This document shows, in pieces, positions 1 through 7,839 of a DNA stretch of 64,000 nucleotides (positions within the stretch are counted from its first letter, which is position 1; each line of letters starts with the position of its first letter). The stretch comes from Pandoraea pulmonicola (GTDB taxonomy: Bacteria > Pseudomonadota > Gammaproteobacteria > Burkholderiales > Burkholderiaceae), in assembly GCF_000815105.2 (NCBI RefSeq), contig NZ_CP010310.2:5704001-5768000 (forward strand), given 5' to 3'. The notes beneath the pieces were generated by a model. The model was not told the origin of the DNA and did not search any database. It saw only the letters and a list, made by a program, of their open reading frames with translations. Both the position numbers and the translations under genes were made by a program.

Positions 1-127
1 GCATGGGCATCACGCTCATGGGCGTGGGCATGGGCGCCGGCGCCGAACAAGCGCCGAGCGTGGCGCTCGCGGCCGCCAACAACGCGAACGTCCGGACAAG
101 GCCGCGCGATGTGGCGCGTCTTAACAT
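1..127 (-). CDS. N-terminus of a lipoprotein, cut by the left window edge
   Basis: Reading the minus strand from an ATG at 127 gives a basic N-region, a hydrophobic core (FALLAAASATLGAC) and a lipobox LGAC with Cys27, followed by a Pro/Met-rich stretch that runs off the window. This is a typical signal-peptidase II lipoprotein start, so the mature protein should be anchored in the outer or inner membrane. An in-frame ATG at 142 is an alternative start; neither has a strong Shine-Dalgarno. The gene is divergent from the BaeSR-like pair, and such regulators often control a neighbouring efflux or envelope gene, but only about 42 codons are visible and no family can be assigned. Confidence 0.65.
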   Translation of the reverse strand, partial: MLRRATSRGLVRTFALLAAASATLGACSAPAPMPTPMSVMPM

Positions 128-407
128 CGATAGCTTCGACATGATGAGGCGCCCCCGCGCCGGCTCCGGATCTGGTCCGGGCCTTTCGAAAGATGTGAAT
201 GGTGGAAGCGATGAATGCCGTCGGACGCCGCGCAGAGCCATGACAGCATGACGGCCAGCTTCGTGAGGCATGGTAAAAAGCGCGCGTGCAGCGACTGCGG
301 ACAAATCGAGGAAAATTTGTGGAGGCACGGCGCGTGCCGCTCCGAAGCTGCGAGAATGGCGCGCCAGGTACGCACCGCCAGCCCAGTCAACACATTCACC
401 CAAGCGC

Positions 408-1517
408 ATGAACTCCGGCATCACCCGCAAGCTCTTCCTCGCCATCTTCGCGACGGGCCTGATCACCATGACGGTCACGGCGCTCGTGGTGCGCGCGACC
501 GTCAACGATCACAGTTGGCTTCGGGACCACAACCTGATGTACCTGACGCTGCTCGGTGTAGCGACGCTCGGCGCCGTGGCGCTGCGCCTCGCCCACCGGT
601 TGCTCGTGCCGGTCACGCCGCTGCTCGAAGCGACGCATCGCATGGCGATGGGCGATTACAGCGTCCGCGCGCCTACGGCCGGCGCCGACGAACTCGCGCA
701 ACTGGCCGCCGACCTGAACCGGCTGGCCGACACGCTCTCGCACAACGACCGGCTGCGCCGCGATCTGCTCGCGGACATCTCTCACGAGCTGCGCACGCCA
801 CTCTCGGTCATGCGCGGCGAAATCGAAGCCATGGAAGACGGCGTGCGGCCGCTCACGCGGGAGGCACTCGCCTCGCTGCGCGTCGAGATCTCGCTGCTCG
901 CCAAACTGATCGACGACCTCTACGAACTTTCGCTATCCGACATCGGCGCGTTGACCTATCAGTTCGCCCCCGTGGACATGACCGAGCGGGTCGCCACGAC
1001 AGTGGCCGCGTTCGGCGACTGGTTCGAGGCGAAGGGCATTTCGCTCAACGTGCACTTGCCGAACGACACGCTCGTCATCGACGGCGACCTGCATCGTCTC
1101 ACCCAACTGCTCGGCAACCTGTTCGAGAACTCGTTGCGCTACACCGACGGCGGCGGTGCGGTGCGGGTGTATCTGTCGTCGACGGGCAAGCAATTGCGTC
1201 TCGAAATCGAAGATTCGGCGCCCGGCGTGCCGGACGACGCGCTGCCCCGTCTGTTCGAACGGCTTTTCCGCGTGGAGGCGTCGCGCAGCCGACGCAGCGG
1301 CGGGGCCGGCCTGGGGCTCGCGCTGTGCAAGCACATCGTGGAAGCGCACGGCGGGCAGATCGTGGCGCGCCACTCCCCTCTGGGCGGCCTGGCGCTGGCG
1401 GTCACGTTGCCGTGCCAACATGGCGCCACCGCCAACGCTGCCGCACCGTGTTCCAGCCAAACGAATTGCGCAGGCGCCGCCGCCTTCGGCGTCCACGCGC
1501 TCACGACTCTCCGTTGA
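408..1517 (+). CDS. BaeS-like sensor histidine kinase lacking the periplasmic sensor domain
   Basis: A 369-residue membrane histidine kinase starting at the ATG at 408, where the N-terminus (GITRKLFLAIFAT) closely matches that of E. coli BaeS. It has TM1 at about 9-29, then only some 13 residues before TM2 at about 43-62, a HAMP region (about 64-115), the H-box DISHELRTPLSV with phospho-acceptor His126, an N-box (NLFENSLRYTDGG), and G1/G2 boxes ending in a GLGLALCKHIVEAHGG motif. BaeS proteins are usually about 460 residues with a sensor domain of over 100 residues between the two membrane segments; that part is missing here. It probably autophosphorylates and passes phosphate to the regulator encoded 11 bp downstream. 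Its input is unclear. Confidence 0.9.
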   Translation: MNSGITRKLFLAIFATGLITMTVTALVVRATVNDHSWLRDHNLMYLTLLGVATLGAVALRLAHRLLVPVTPLLEATHRMAMGDYSVRAPTAGADELAQLAADLNRLADTLSHNDRLRRDLLADISHELRTPLSVMRGEIEAMEDGVRPLTREALASLRVEISLLAKLIDDLYELSLSDIGALTYQFAPVDMTERVATTVAAFGDWFEAKGISLNVHLPNDTLVIDGDLHRLTQLLGNLFENSLRYTDGGGAVRVYLSSTGKQLRLEIEDSAPGVPDDALPRLFERLFRVEASRSRRSGGAGLGLALCKHIVEAHGGQIVARHSPLGGLALAVTLPCQHGATANAAAPCSSQTNCAGAAAFGVHALTTLR

Positions 1518-1528
1518 GCCTGTCATCC

Positions 1529-2377
1529 ATGCACCACGCCCCGCAGACTGAATCCGTGCTCCGCTCCCAGCCCGAAGCGATGATGTTTCCCGATGCCGCC
1601 CCGATTCTGATCGTCGAAGACGAGCCGAAGCTGGCTGCGCTGCTCGCCGAGTACCTGCGCGTGGCGGGCATGCCCTGCCGCATCCTGTCCGACGGTCGCG
1701 ACGTGCTGCCCGCCATGCGCGCGACGCAACCGCGCCTGGTGCTGCTCGACCTGATGCTCCCTGGCATGGACGGCCTCGAAGTGTGCCGCGCCGTGCGCGA
1801 GATCTCCGATGTGCCCATCGTGATGCTCACGGCACGCGCGGCGGAAACCGACCGCCTGCTCGGGCTGGAACTGGGCGCCGACGACTACATCTGCAAGCCG
1901 TTCAGCCCGCGCGAAGTCGTGGCGCGCGTCAAGGCCATCCTGCGACGCGTTCGCGGCAGCGGCGCCCCGTCGGGGAGGGTGGAGATGGCAGGCACGGCCA
2001 CCGCACCGCAAGCACCCGCGCTCGTGATCGACGCCGTGCGCCATCACGCGCGCCTCGACGGTCACGAGCTACCCCTGACGCCGGTGGAACTGCGGCTGCT
2101 CGCCACGCTCGCCAGCCATCCGGACAAGACATTCCCCCGCGCGCATCTGCTCGATCGCATGTACGACGATCACCGCGTGGTGGCCGACCGGACGGTCGAC
2201 AGCCACATCAAGAATCTGCGTCGCAAGTTGCAGGCGATCCGGCCCGACGAGGAAATCGTGCGTTCGATCTACGGCGTGGGTTACCGCCTGGAACTGCGCA
2301 CCGATCGCCCTGGCGGCCATGCCGTGGGGCATGGCGTCGCGGCTATCGACAATCCGGCGGACGCGGTGCCAGAATAG
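1529..2377 (+). CDS. BaeR-like OmpR/PhoB-family response regulator
   Basis: A 282-residue two-domain regulator. The receiver domain has the acidic pair at about 30-32 (VEDE), the phospho-acceptor Asp74 in LLDLMLPGMDG, and the conserved T/K positions (MLTARA, CKPFSP). A winged-helix DNA-binding domain follows, with the typical RTVDSHIKNLRRKL recognition segment and the YGVGYRLE wing. It starts 11 bp after the BaeS-like kinase stop codon, so the two are co-transcribed. An alternative ATG at 1580 would remove a 17-residue tail that is not part of the receiver fold and may be the true start. In E. coli BaeR activates envelope-stress and efflux genes; the targets here are unknown. Confidence 0.9.
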   Translation: MHHAPQTESVLRSQPEAMMFPDAAPILIVEDEPKLAALLAEYLRVAGMPCRILSDGRDVLPAMRATQPRLVLLDLMLPGMDGLEVCRAVREISDVPIVMLTARAAETDRLLGLELGADDYICKPFSPREVVARVKAILRRVRGSGAPSGRVEMAGTATAPQAPALVIDAVRHHARLDGHELPLTPVELRLLATLASHPDKTFPRAHLLDRMYDDHRVVADRTVDSHIKNLRRKLQAIRPDEEIVRSIYGVGYRLELRTDRPGGHAVGHGVAAIDNPADAVPE

Positions 2378-2419
2378 GCGCACCCGCGCCACGGCGGGTA
2401 CCCATTGAGGAGATCGACG

Positions 2420-2893
2420 ATGCCACGCCGCACCGCCCCGCTGTCCCCGATGTCCGCTTCATTCAGCCCGCTCGCCCCTTCGGTACACGAGCCGTGCTCA
2501 ACCGCCTCCGGCGAAACCATCTCACGCTCAGCGCGCCCGCTCGAACGCCTCGTGCGCGCGACACTGACCGCAGGGCTCCTGGGCACCAGCGGTCTCGCCT
2601 TCGCGCAGACGCCCGTATGCTTCGATAGCGTCGGCCGCGCCCTTGCGCCGGTACAATGCTCGCAGGCTGCACGCGATCAGGCGGCCGCACAAGCCACCGC
2701 ATCGGGTGCCAGTTCGCCGTCCCTGCGCGACGAATGCCGCGCGCTCGCCGACAAGATTGCCAACACGCCCGATAAACCGGTCTACACCCGCGATCGTCCA
2801 GTCGTCGCGCCGAACGGCGATCGTGTCGACATTCCTACACGCGCGAACCCGCGCAAAGCCCTCAAGGAAGAATACGTGCGCAATTGCACGTAG
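2420..2893 (+). CDS. small secreted protein of unknown function
   Basis: A 157-residue ORF whose ATG at 2420 sits 5-6 bases after a good Shine-Dalgarno (GAGGAG, 2407-2412). The N-terminal 40 residues are Ser/Pro/Arg rich, followed by a hydrophobic segment (ATLTAGLLGTSGLAFA) ending in an AFA|Q-type signal peptidase I site. The mature part is about 100 residues with four Cys (CFDS, QCSQ, DECRAL, RNCT at the C-terminus), which suggests disulfides in the periplasm. The long N-region before the hydrophobic core is unusual, and the real start may be farther in. I do not recognise a family. It follows baeR by 42 bp and may be part of that transcript. Confidence 0.6.
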   Translation: MPRRTAPLSPMSASFSPLAPSVHEPCSTASGETISRSARPLERLVRATLTAGLLGTSGLAFAQTPVCFDSVGRALAPVQCSQAARDQAAAQATASGASSPSLRDECRALADKIANTPDKPVYTRDRPVVAPNGDRVDIPTRANPRKALKEEYVRNCT

Positions 2894-2955
2894 GCATACA
2901 CCTACAAATTGGCAAACGATGCGAGCAAGTTAGTGGAACTTGTGCCGCCGATTTC

Positions 2956-2983
2956 TTGACAATACACGTAGACACCGCATAAT
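2956..2983 (+). promoter_or_regulatory. sigma-70-type promoter for the SYLF lipoprotein gene
   Basis: A perfect -35 TTGACA at 2956-2961 and a -10 CATAAT (5/6 match) at 2978-2983, separated by 16 bp, in an otherwise gene-free stretch (2894-3189). The leader to the ATG at 3190 would be about 200 nt. The rest of the stretch holds nothing I can name. Confidence 0.7.
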
Positions 2984-3189
2984 CGTTGTCACGCCGGCGC
3001 GCCCTGCGACGTCGCGAAATACGTCGCGTGCGCTGGTGCCGGTGTCCTTCGGACTCCGAATCTTCATCCTCATCACCGCTTCAATGCCGAAGCGTCTCGC
3101 CCCGCCGGGGTGTTGCATCGGCTTGACGTTCTATCCGCATCCATTGCCGCCACACGTTGCAAGCGGCACATGCTTTCCGGAGGGAGAAA

Positions 3190-3792
3190 ATGCAAAAACG
3201 CGAATTCCTGATGAAATCTTCCGTCGCTGTCGCTGCCGCCGCTTTCGCGCTGGCCGGCTGCACCACCACCACGCCGTCGCAGGCGGACAAGAGCGACAAC
3301 GCGAGCGGCGTCAATGCCAACAAGCGCCGCGAAATCGATGCGTCCGTGAATGGCGCGCTCGACAGGATGTATGCCTCCGTGAAGGGCTCGCGCGAACTCG
3401 TGAACCGGGCGCGCGGCGTGCTCGTATTCCCGTCCGTGCTGCAAGCGGGCTTCGTCGTGGGTGGCGAGTACGGCGAAGGCGCGTTGCGCGTCGGCGGTGC
3501 GACCAAGGGCTACTACAACACCGTGACGGCGTCGTTCGGTCTGCAGATCGGTGCGCAGTCGAAGGCCGTCATCTTCCTGTTCATGACGCAGGACGCGCTC
3601 GACAGATTCCAGCGCACGGACGGCTGGACGGCCGGCGCCGACGCGTCCGTCGCACTGGTCAAGGTCGGTGCGAACGGCGCGGTCGACATCAATACCGCCA
3701 CCACACCGGTGCAGGTCATCGTGATGACCAACGCCGGCCTCATGGCCAACCTGAACGTGGAAGGCACGAAGGTCACGAAGCTCAATATCTGA
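3190..3792 (+). CDS. SYLF/YSC84-domain lipoprotein
   Basis: A 200-residue protein whose ATG at 3190 follows a strong GGAGGGA ribosome site (3179-3185). The signal peptide ends in a lipobox (FALAGC, Cys near residue 23), followed by a Ser/Asp/Asn linker and a SYLF (YSC84-like) domain: ARGVLVFPSVLQAGFVVGGEYGEGALRV, with the central part reading FPSVLQAGFVVGGEYG. The family includes the Burkholderia pseudomallei lipoprotein BPSL1445; SYLF domains bind lipids and, in eukaryotes, phosphoinositides. The likely location is the outer-membrane inner leaflet or periplasm. It is a single-gene unit between a promoter at 2956 and a terminator at 3810. Its cellular role is not established. Confidence 0.85.
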   Translation: MQKREFLMKSSVAVAAAAFALAGCTTTTPSQADKSDNASGVNANKRREIDASVNGALDRMYASVKGSRELVNRARGVLVFPSVLQAGFVVGGEYGEGALRVGGATKGYYNTVTASFGLQIGAQSKAVIFLFMTQDALDRFQRTDGWTAGADASVALVKVGANGAVDINTATTPVQVIVMTNAGLMANLNVEGTKVTKLNI

Positions 3793-3809
3793 CGCACAAC
3801 CGAAAACAA

Positions 3810-3846
3810 ACGGCGCCACCCGCGATGGGTGGCGCCGTATTTTTTT
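3810..3846. terminator. bidirectional rho-independent terminator
   Basis: A 12-bp perfect stem (ACGGCGCCACCC, 3810-3821; GGGTGGCGCCGT, 3827-3838) with a 5-nt loop is followed on the plus strand by ATTTTTTTG and on the minus strand by a T-rich run (GTTTGTTTTC). It sits between the convergent lipoprotein gene and ABC permease gene and can end both transcripts. Confidence 0.9.
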
Positions 3847-3888
3847 GTGCGAACCAGTGCGGACCGGTGCGCGCCGCCCTGACTGCGA

Positions 3889-4758
3889 TCACTCGTTGCT
3901 GAACGCGGCCGGACGCCATTTCAGCAGCCGCTTCTCCAGCGATGTCAGCAGATAGTCGGCGCCCAGCGCCACGGCGGCGAGCACGATCATCGCGGCAAAC
4001 ACGCCGCTCGCATTGAACGCGCCCTGCGCCGTCGAGATCAACAGACCGATGCCCTGCTTCGAGCCGAGGAACTCGCCCACCACGGCGCCCACCAGCGCGA
4101 AGCCGAAGCTCACATGCAAGCTCGCGAGAATCCACGACAGCGCCGACGGAATCACGACCGACATCGTCACCTGGCGACGCGATGCGCCCAGAATCTGCGC
4201 GTTGGCGATCATGTAGCGGTCGGCCTCACGCACGCCCTGGAAGGCGTTGGCGAACACGACGAAGAACACCATCACCACGGCGAGTGCAACCTTCGACGCC
4301 ATGCCCAGGCCGAACGCGATCACGAAGATCGAGCCGAGCACCACGCGCGGAATCGAGTTGGCGATCTGGATGTAGAGACTGAAGACATCCGAGAGCAGCT
4401 TGTTGCGGCCGAGCACGATGCCGCAGATGACGCCGGCCACGCCCCCGATCAGGAAGCCGAGCACGGTCTCTTCGAGCGTGACGAGCACCTGCGCCCAGAG
4501 CGGCCCCTGCGACGTGCCTTCCACGCACCAGTCGTAGATCTGCTGCACGATCAGCGTCGGCTGCGAGAAAAAGAACGGATCGATCCAGCCGATGCGCGCC
4601 GCCAGCTCCCAGCCACCAAGGCCGATCACCAGAATGGCCACGCGCAGGAAAATCACCAGCGCGCGACGTTGTTTGATGCGACGCTGCGCCGCGGCTTCCT
4701 CGCGTGCGAGATCGGCGTCGCCGATTCCTGCCAGCATGGCCTGTTCACTCATGTTCAT
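3889..4758 (-). CDS. ABC transporter permease, nitrate/sulfonate/taurine type
   Basis: A 289-residue inner-membrane permease of the SsuC/TauC (BPD_transp_1) family. The start is the ATG at 4758, which follows a strong CAGGAGGAGG ribosome site. A cytoplasmic charged N-tail (about 1-35) precedes roughly six membrane segments; the EAA-loop region that contacts the ATPase is visible in the segment MIANAQILGASRRQVTMSV. It is the last gene of a minus-strand binding protein-ATPase-permease operon, with the ATPase gene 102 bp upstream. Substrates for this family are anions such as taurine, alkanesulfonates, nitrate or related small organics; sequence alone does not say which. Confidence 0.9.
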   Translation of the reverse strand: MNMSEQAMLAGIGDADLAREEAAAQRRIKQRRALVIFLRVAILVIGLGGWELAARIGWIDPFFFSQPTLIVQQIYDWCVEGTSQGPLWAQVLVTLEETVLGFLIGGVAGVICGIVLGRNKLLSDVFSLYIQIANSIPRVVLGSIFVIAFGLGMASKVALAVVMVFFVVFANAFQGVREADRYMIANAQILGASRRQVTMSVVIPSALSWILASLHVSFGFALVGAVVGEFLGSKQGIGLLISTAQGAFNASGVFAAMIVLAAVALGADYLLTSLEKRLLKWRPAAFSNE

Positions 4759-4860
4759 GCCCTCCTCCTGACGGCATGGGCGTGCGCGCCTGTCGCGCCG
4801 CCCCGATAAATCACTGTCGCCTACTGTTGCTGCCAATGGCTGTTGCCAATGCCGACAGAC

Positions 4861-5694
4861 TCAACCGATCTTCACTTCTTCGCGCAGGTCTGCCCAGATC
4901 TCGCGGGAGATGTCGATGAAGCGCTGTTCGTAGCGAATCTCCGACATCACGCGCGGACGCGGCAGATCGATCGTGTAGACGCTCTTCAGCGTGGCCGGAC
5001 GCGCGCTCAGCACGAACACCCGGTCGGCCAGCGCAATCGCCTCCTCCAGATCGTGCGTGACGAACACCACCGAGCCCGACGCCGACGACCACAGTTGCAG
5101 CAGCTCGTCCTGCATGAGCGTGCGCGTCTGCATGTCGAGCGCCGAGAACGGCTCGTCCATCAGCAGGATTTCGGGGTTGTTGATGAACGTCTGTGCCAGC
5201 GCCACGCGCTTGCGCATGCCGCCCGAGAGCTGGTGCGGATAGTGGCCGCCGAACTTGTCGAGGCCCACGCGCTTGATCCATTCGTCGGCCTGCGCGTACG
5301 CGGCGTCTTTCGGCTGGCCACGGAAGAGCGGGCCGGCGGCCACGTTCTCGCGCACGCTGCGCCACGGGAAGACGGCGTCGTTCTGGAACACGAAGCCGAT
5401 GCGCGGATCGATGCCGTTCACGGTCTGGCCCATCACACGCACGGTGCCGGCCGTGGGGCGCAGCAGACCGGTGATCATCGACAGCGTGGTCGACTTGCCG
5501 CAGCCGGTCGGGCCCACGATGGCGACGAACTCGCCACGAGCGACCGACATGCTGAAGTTGCGCAGCGCGACGGTGGCGCGACCGTCTGGTGAGATGAAAC
5601 GGCACGACACGTTGTCGAATTCGATGGCGGGTGTGTCGCGCGAGACGGTGCTCGCCGCGCGCGCCGGCGCCGTGGGGGTGATGGTCTGGGTCAT
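4861..5694 (-). CDS. ABC transporter ATPase, SsuB/TauB-like
   Basis: A 277-residue nucleotide-binding subunit that powers the importer. Walker A is GPTGCGKST, the Q-loop is in FVFQNDAVFPW, the ABC signature is LSGGMRKRVALAQ, Walker B is ILLMDEPFSALD, and the switch histidine is in VFVTHDLEEA. The length is usual for the TauB/SsuB/NrtD family. It starts from ATG 5694 after an AGAGGAG site. It lies between the binding protein and permease genes on the same strand, giving a complete transporter. No tauD, ssuD or other catabolic gene is adjacent. Confidence 0.92.
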   Translation of the reverse strand: MTQTITPTAPARAASTVSRDTPAIEFDNVSCRFISPDGRATVALRNFSMSVARGEFVAIVGPTGCGKSTTLSMITGLLRPTAGTVRVMGQTVNGIDPRIGFVFQNDAVFPWRSVRENVAAGPLFRGQPKDAAYAQADEWIKRVGLDKFGGHYPHQLSGGMRKRVALAQTFINNPEILLMDEPFSALDMQTRTLMQDELLQLWSSASGSVVFVTHDLEEAIALADRVFVLSARPATLKSVYTIDLPRPRVMSEIRYEQRFIDISREIWADLREEVKIG

Positions 5695-5869
5695 GCCCGG
5701 CTCCTCTGATACGTCGAAGGGCTAACGGTGTTGCCGTTTCCTGTGGATGAACCGGCCCGCGCACCGGACAGTCGTCGGGTACGGGCGGCTCGGGGGGCTG
5801 CGCGCCGAACTGCGCGCGCGCCGGTACTACGGGGTCAAGGGTTGCGGGCGTCGCGCCACGAGCGCGCGA

Positions 5870-6910
5870 TCACTTCGCCTGGTCGACGAACTCGTTGGTG
5901 TACGTCTTCGACAGGTCGATGTGCTTGCCCTTCACGTTCGGGTTGAACGCCGAGAGGACCTTGAGCACGGTCTCCGGTCCGCCCTTGGGCATGCGACCGT
6001 CGGGCGAGTACATCGGCAGCGAGTTCTGCAGCGCCTGGACGTACAGATCCCGGTTCTTGCCGTAATAGTCCTTCGGCATCTTGTCGGTAATCTCGGCCGC
6101 CGAGTGGGTGTTGATGTACTTGAGCGTCTTCACGAAAGCGCGCGCGAGCTTGGCCGCTTCGGGCTTGTGCTTGTCGAGCCACGAGCGCTGCACGTACAGG
6201 CTCGAGGCCGGATAAGCGCCGCCGAGCGCCGCGACCGTGCCTTCCATCGTGCGCATGTCCACGAGCACGACGGCGTCGCCGGTCTTGATCAGTTGCGAGG
6301 CGGTCGGCTCGGTCGTCATGCCGGCGTCGATGCGGTTCTGCTTCATCGCGGCGATAAACGTGTTGTCGGCGCCCACCGGCAGCACCGAATACTGTGCCGA
6401 CGTGATGCCGTGCTTCGCGGCGAGATATTGCGTGAGGAAGTTCGTCGAGGAGCCGAGGCCGGTCACGCCGAGGGTCTTGCCCTTCACGTCGGCCATGCTC
6501 TTGATCGTGTCCTTGCTCCGCGCGTTGACCAGTTCCACTTCACCGGGCACCTGACCGAAGATCGTGATGGCCTGGATTTCCTTGCCCTTGCTCTGCAGAT
6601 CGATGGCGTGATCGTAGAAGCCGACCACGGCCTGCACGGCGCCGGCGAGCAGTTCGTTCTCCGCATCGACGCCGGCCGGCTGCGAGAGCAATTCGACGTT
6701 CAGCCCCTCTTCCTTGAAGTAGCCAAGCTGCTCGGCGAGCTTGGCCGGCAGGTAGATCATCTTCGTGATGCCGCCGACCATGATCGTGATCTTGCCGCTG
6801 TCGGCCGCGAATCCCGGTGCGGCGGCCAGCGCCAGCGACACGCCGAACACGGCGGCGATTGCGGGTTTCACGAAGGCTTTCGGCAGGCGCATGCCAAGGC
6901 TTGCTCGCAT
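5870..6910 (-). CDS. ABC transporter periplasmic substrate-binding protein (NMT1/TauA-like)
   Basis: A 346-residue secreted binding protein. A classic signal peptide (FVKPAIAAVFGVSLALAAAPGFA) ends at about residue 36, followed by the NMT1/THI5-like periplasmic-binding fold that begins KITIMVGGITKMIYLPAKLA. Motifs typical of the TauA/SsuA group include GYFKEEGLNVELLS and the LGVTGLGSSTNFL hinge region. The start at 6910 excludes an upstream in-frame extension (to 7096) that has no signal-peptide character. It is the first gene of the ABC operon and would set its substrate range. The ligand is unknown; aliphatic sulfonates, taurine, nitrate or pyrimidine-type ligands are all known for relatives. 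Confidence 0.9.
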   Translation of the reverse strand: MRASLGMRLPKAFVKPAIAAVFGVSLALAAAPGFAADSGKITIMVGGITKMIYLPAKLAEQLGYFKEEGLNVELLSQPAGVDAENELLAGAVQAVVGFYDHAIDLQSKGKEIQAITIFGQVPGEVELVNARSKDTIKSMADVKGKTLGVTGLGSSTNFLTQYLAAKHGITSAQYSVLPVGADNTFIAAMKQNRIDAGMTTEPTASQLIKTGDAVVLVDMRTMEGTVAALGGAYPASSLYVQRSWLDKHKPEAAKLARAFVKTLKYINTHSAAEITDKMPKDYYGKNRDLYVQALQNSLPMYSPDGRMPKGGPETVLKVLSAFNPNVKGKHIDLSKTYTNEFVDQAK

Positions 6911-7167
6911 TGTGGTGTCTCCATCGTTTTTAGGGATAATGGGCCGACCGCGTGTGCGGCACCGGCTGGCTCGCGCGACGCGTCGCGGGCCGGGGCAGCG
7001 GTCCACGGAATCGATTCCCCTGCCTCGATGGCGATTGTAGAAAACCGAAGCTTTCATCAAGCTTTCGCCTCCTGCAGGTTTTCGTTCGCGGCTCATGGGT
7101 GTTTACCCGCTGTTGGCGGGCGTCCGGCCAGCGGGCACACTCCCCAGCGCATTACGCCCTTGCCGCC

Positions 7168-7839
7168 ATGAAACTGCTGCTCATCGAAGACAACGAAACG
7201 CTCGCCCACTGGCTCGCCCGCATGCTGCGCGACGACAACTTCACCGTCGACGCGGCGCGCGACGGCGACGCGGCCGACCGTCTGCTGCAAACGGAGACCT
7301 ACGACGTCGTGCTGCTCGATCTCATGCTGCCCAAGCTCGGCGGCAAGCACGTGCTGCGACGGCTGCGCGAGCGCCGCAACAACGTGCCGGTGATCATCCT
7401 CACCGCCAGCGGCTCCGTCGACGAGAAGGTCGATTGTCTCGGCGCGGGAGCGGACGACTACCTCGTCAAGCCGTTCGAAGTGCGCGAGCTCATCGCGCGC
7501 ATCAAGGCGCTGGCGCGCCGGCAGTCGCCCGAACAGGGCGCCGAGCTCCAATGCGCCGATCTCGTCTATCACACCGGCACGCGTCAGTTCGCGATCGCCG
7601 GCGCGCCGCTCGCGCTGCCGTCGCGCGAACACGCCGTGCTCGAGATCCTCATGCGCAAGCAGGGCAAGACCGTCGCCAAGAGCGCATTGGTCGACGGCGT
7701 ATTCGGGCTGGACGACGAACCGAGCACGGACGCCATCGAAATCTACATCCACCGGTTGCGCAAGAAGCTCGAGACGAGCCGCGCGGCGATCATGACCCTG
7801 CGCGGCCTCGGCTATCTGCTGCGCGAGAAAGATGCTTAG
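7168..7839 (+). CDS. OmpR-family response regulator, TctD/QseB-like
   Basis: A 223-residue regulator. The receiver has the acidic pair in LLIEDNE, the phospho-acceptor Asp51 in LLDLMLPKLGG, Thr in ILTASG and Lys in LVKPFE; the C-terminal winged helix has IEIYIHRLRKKLE and a TLRGLGYLL wing. It overlaps the kinase gene by 8 bp (7832-7839), which argues for translational coupling. It is divergent from the ABC importer operon with a 257-bp shared upstream region, so autoregulation and control of the transporter are plausible but not shown by the sequence. The closest well-known relatives (TctD, QseB) control tricarboxylate uptake and other functions. Confidence 0.9.
   Translation: MKLLLIEDNETLAHWLARMLRDDNFTVDAARDGDAADRLLQTETYDVVLLDLMLPKLGGKHVLRRLRERRNNVPVIILTASGSVDEKVDCLGAGADDYLVKPFEVRELIARIKALARRQSPEQGAELQCADLVYHTGTRQFAIAGAPLALPSREHAVLEILMRKQGKTVAKSALVDGVFGLDDEPSTDAIEIYIHRLRKKLETSRAAIMTLRGLGYLLREKDA

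Noticed and set aside
215..1528. Long open frame upstream of and continuous with the BaeR-like gene (720 codons in total)
   Set aside because: The first 438 codons are an Arg/Ala/Pro-rich shadow of the kinase gene in another frame; only the part from 1529 on shows a protein family.
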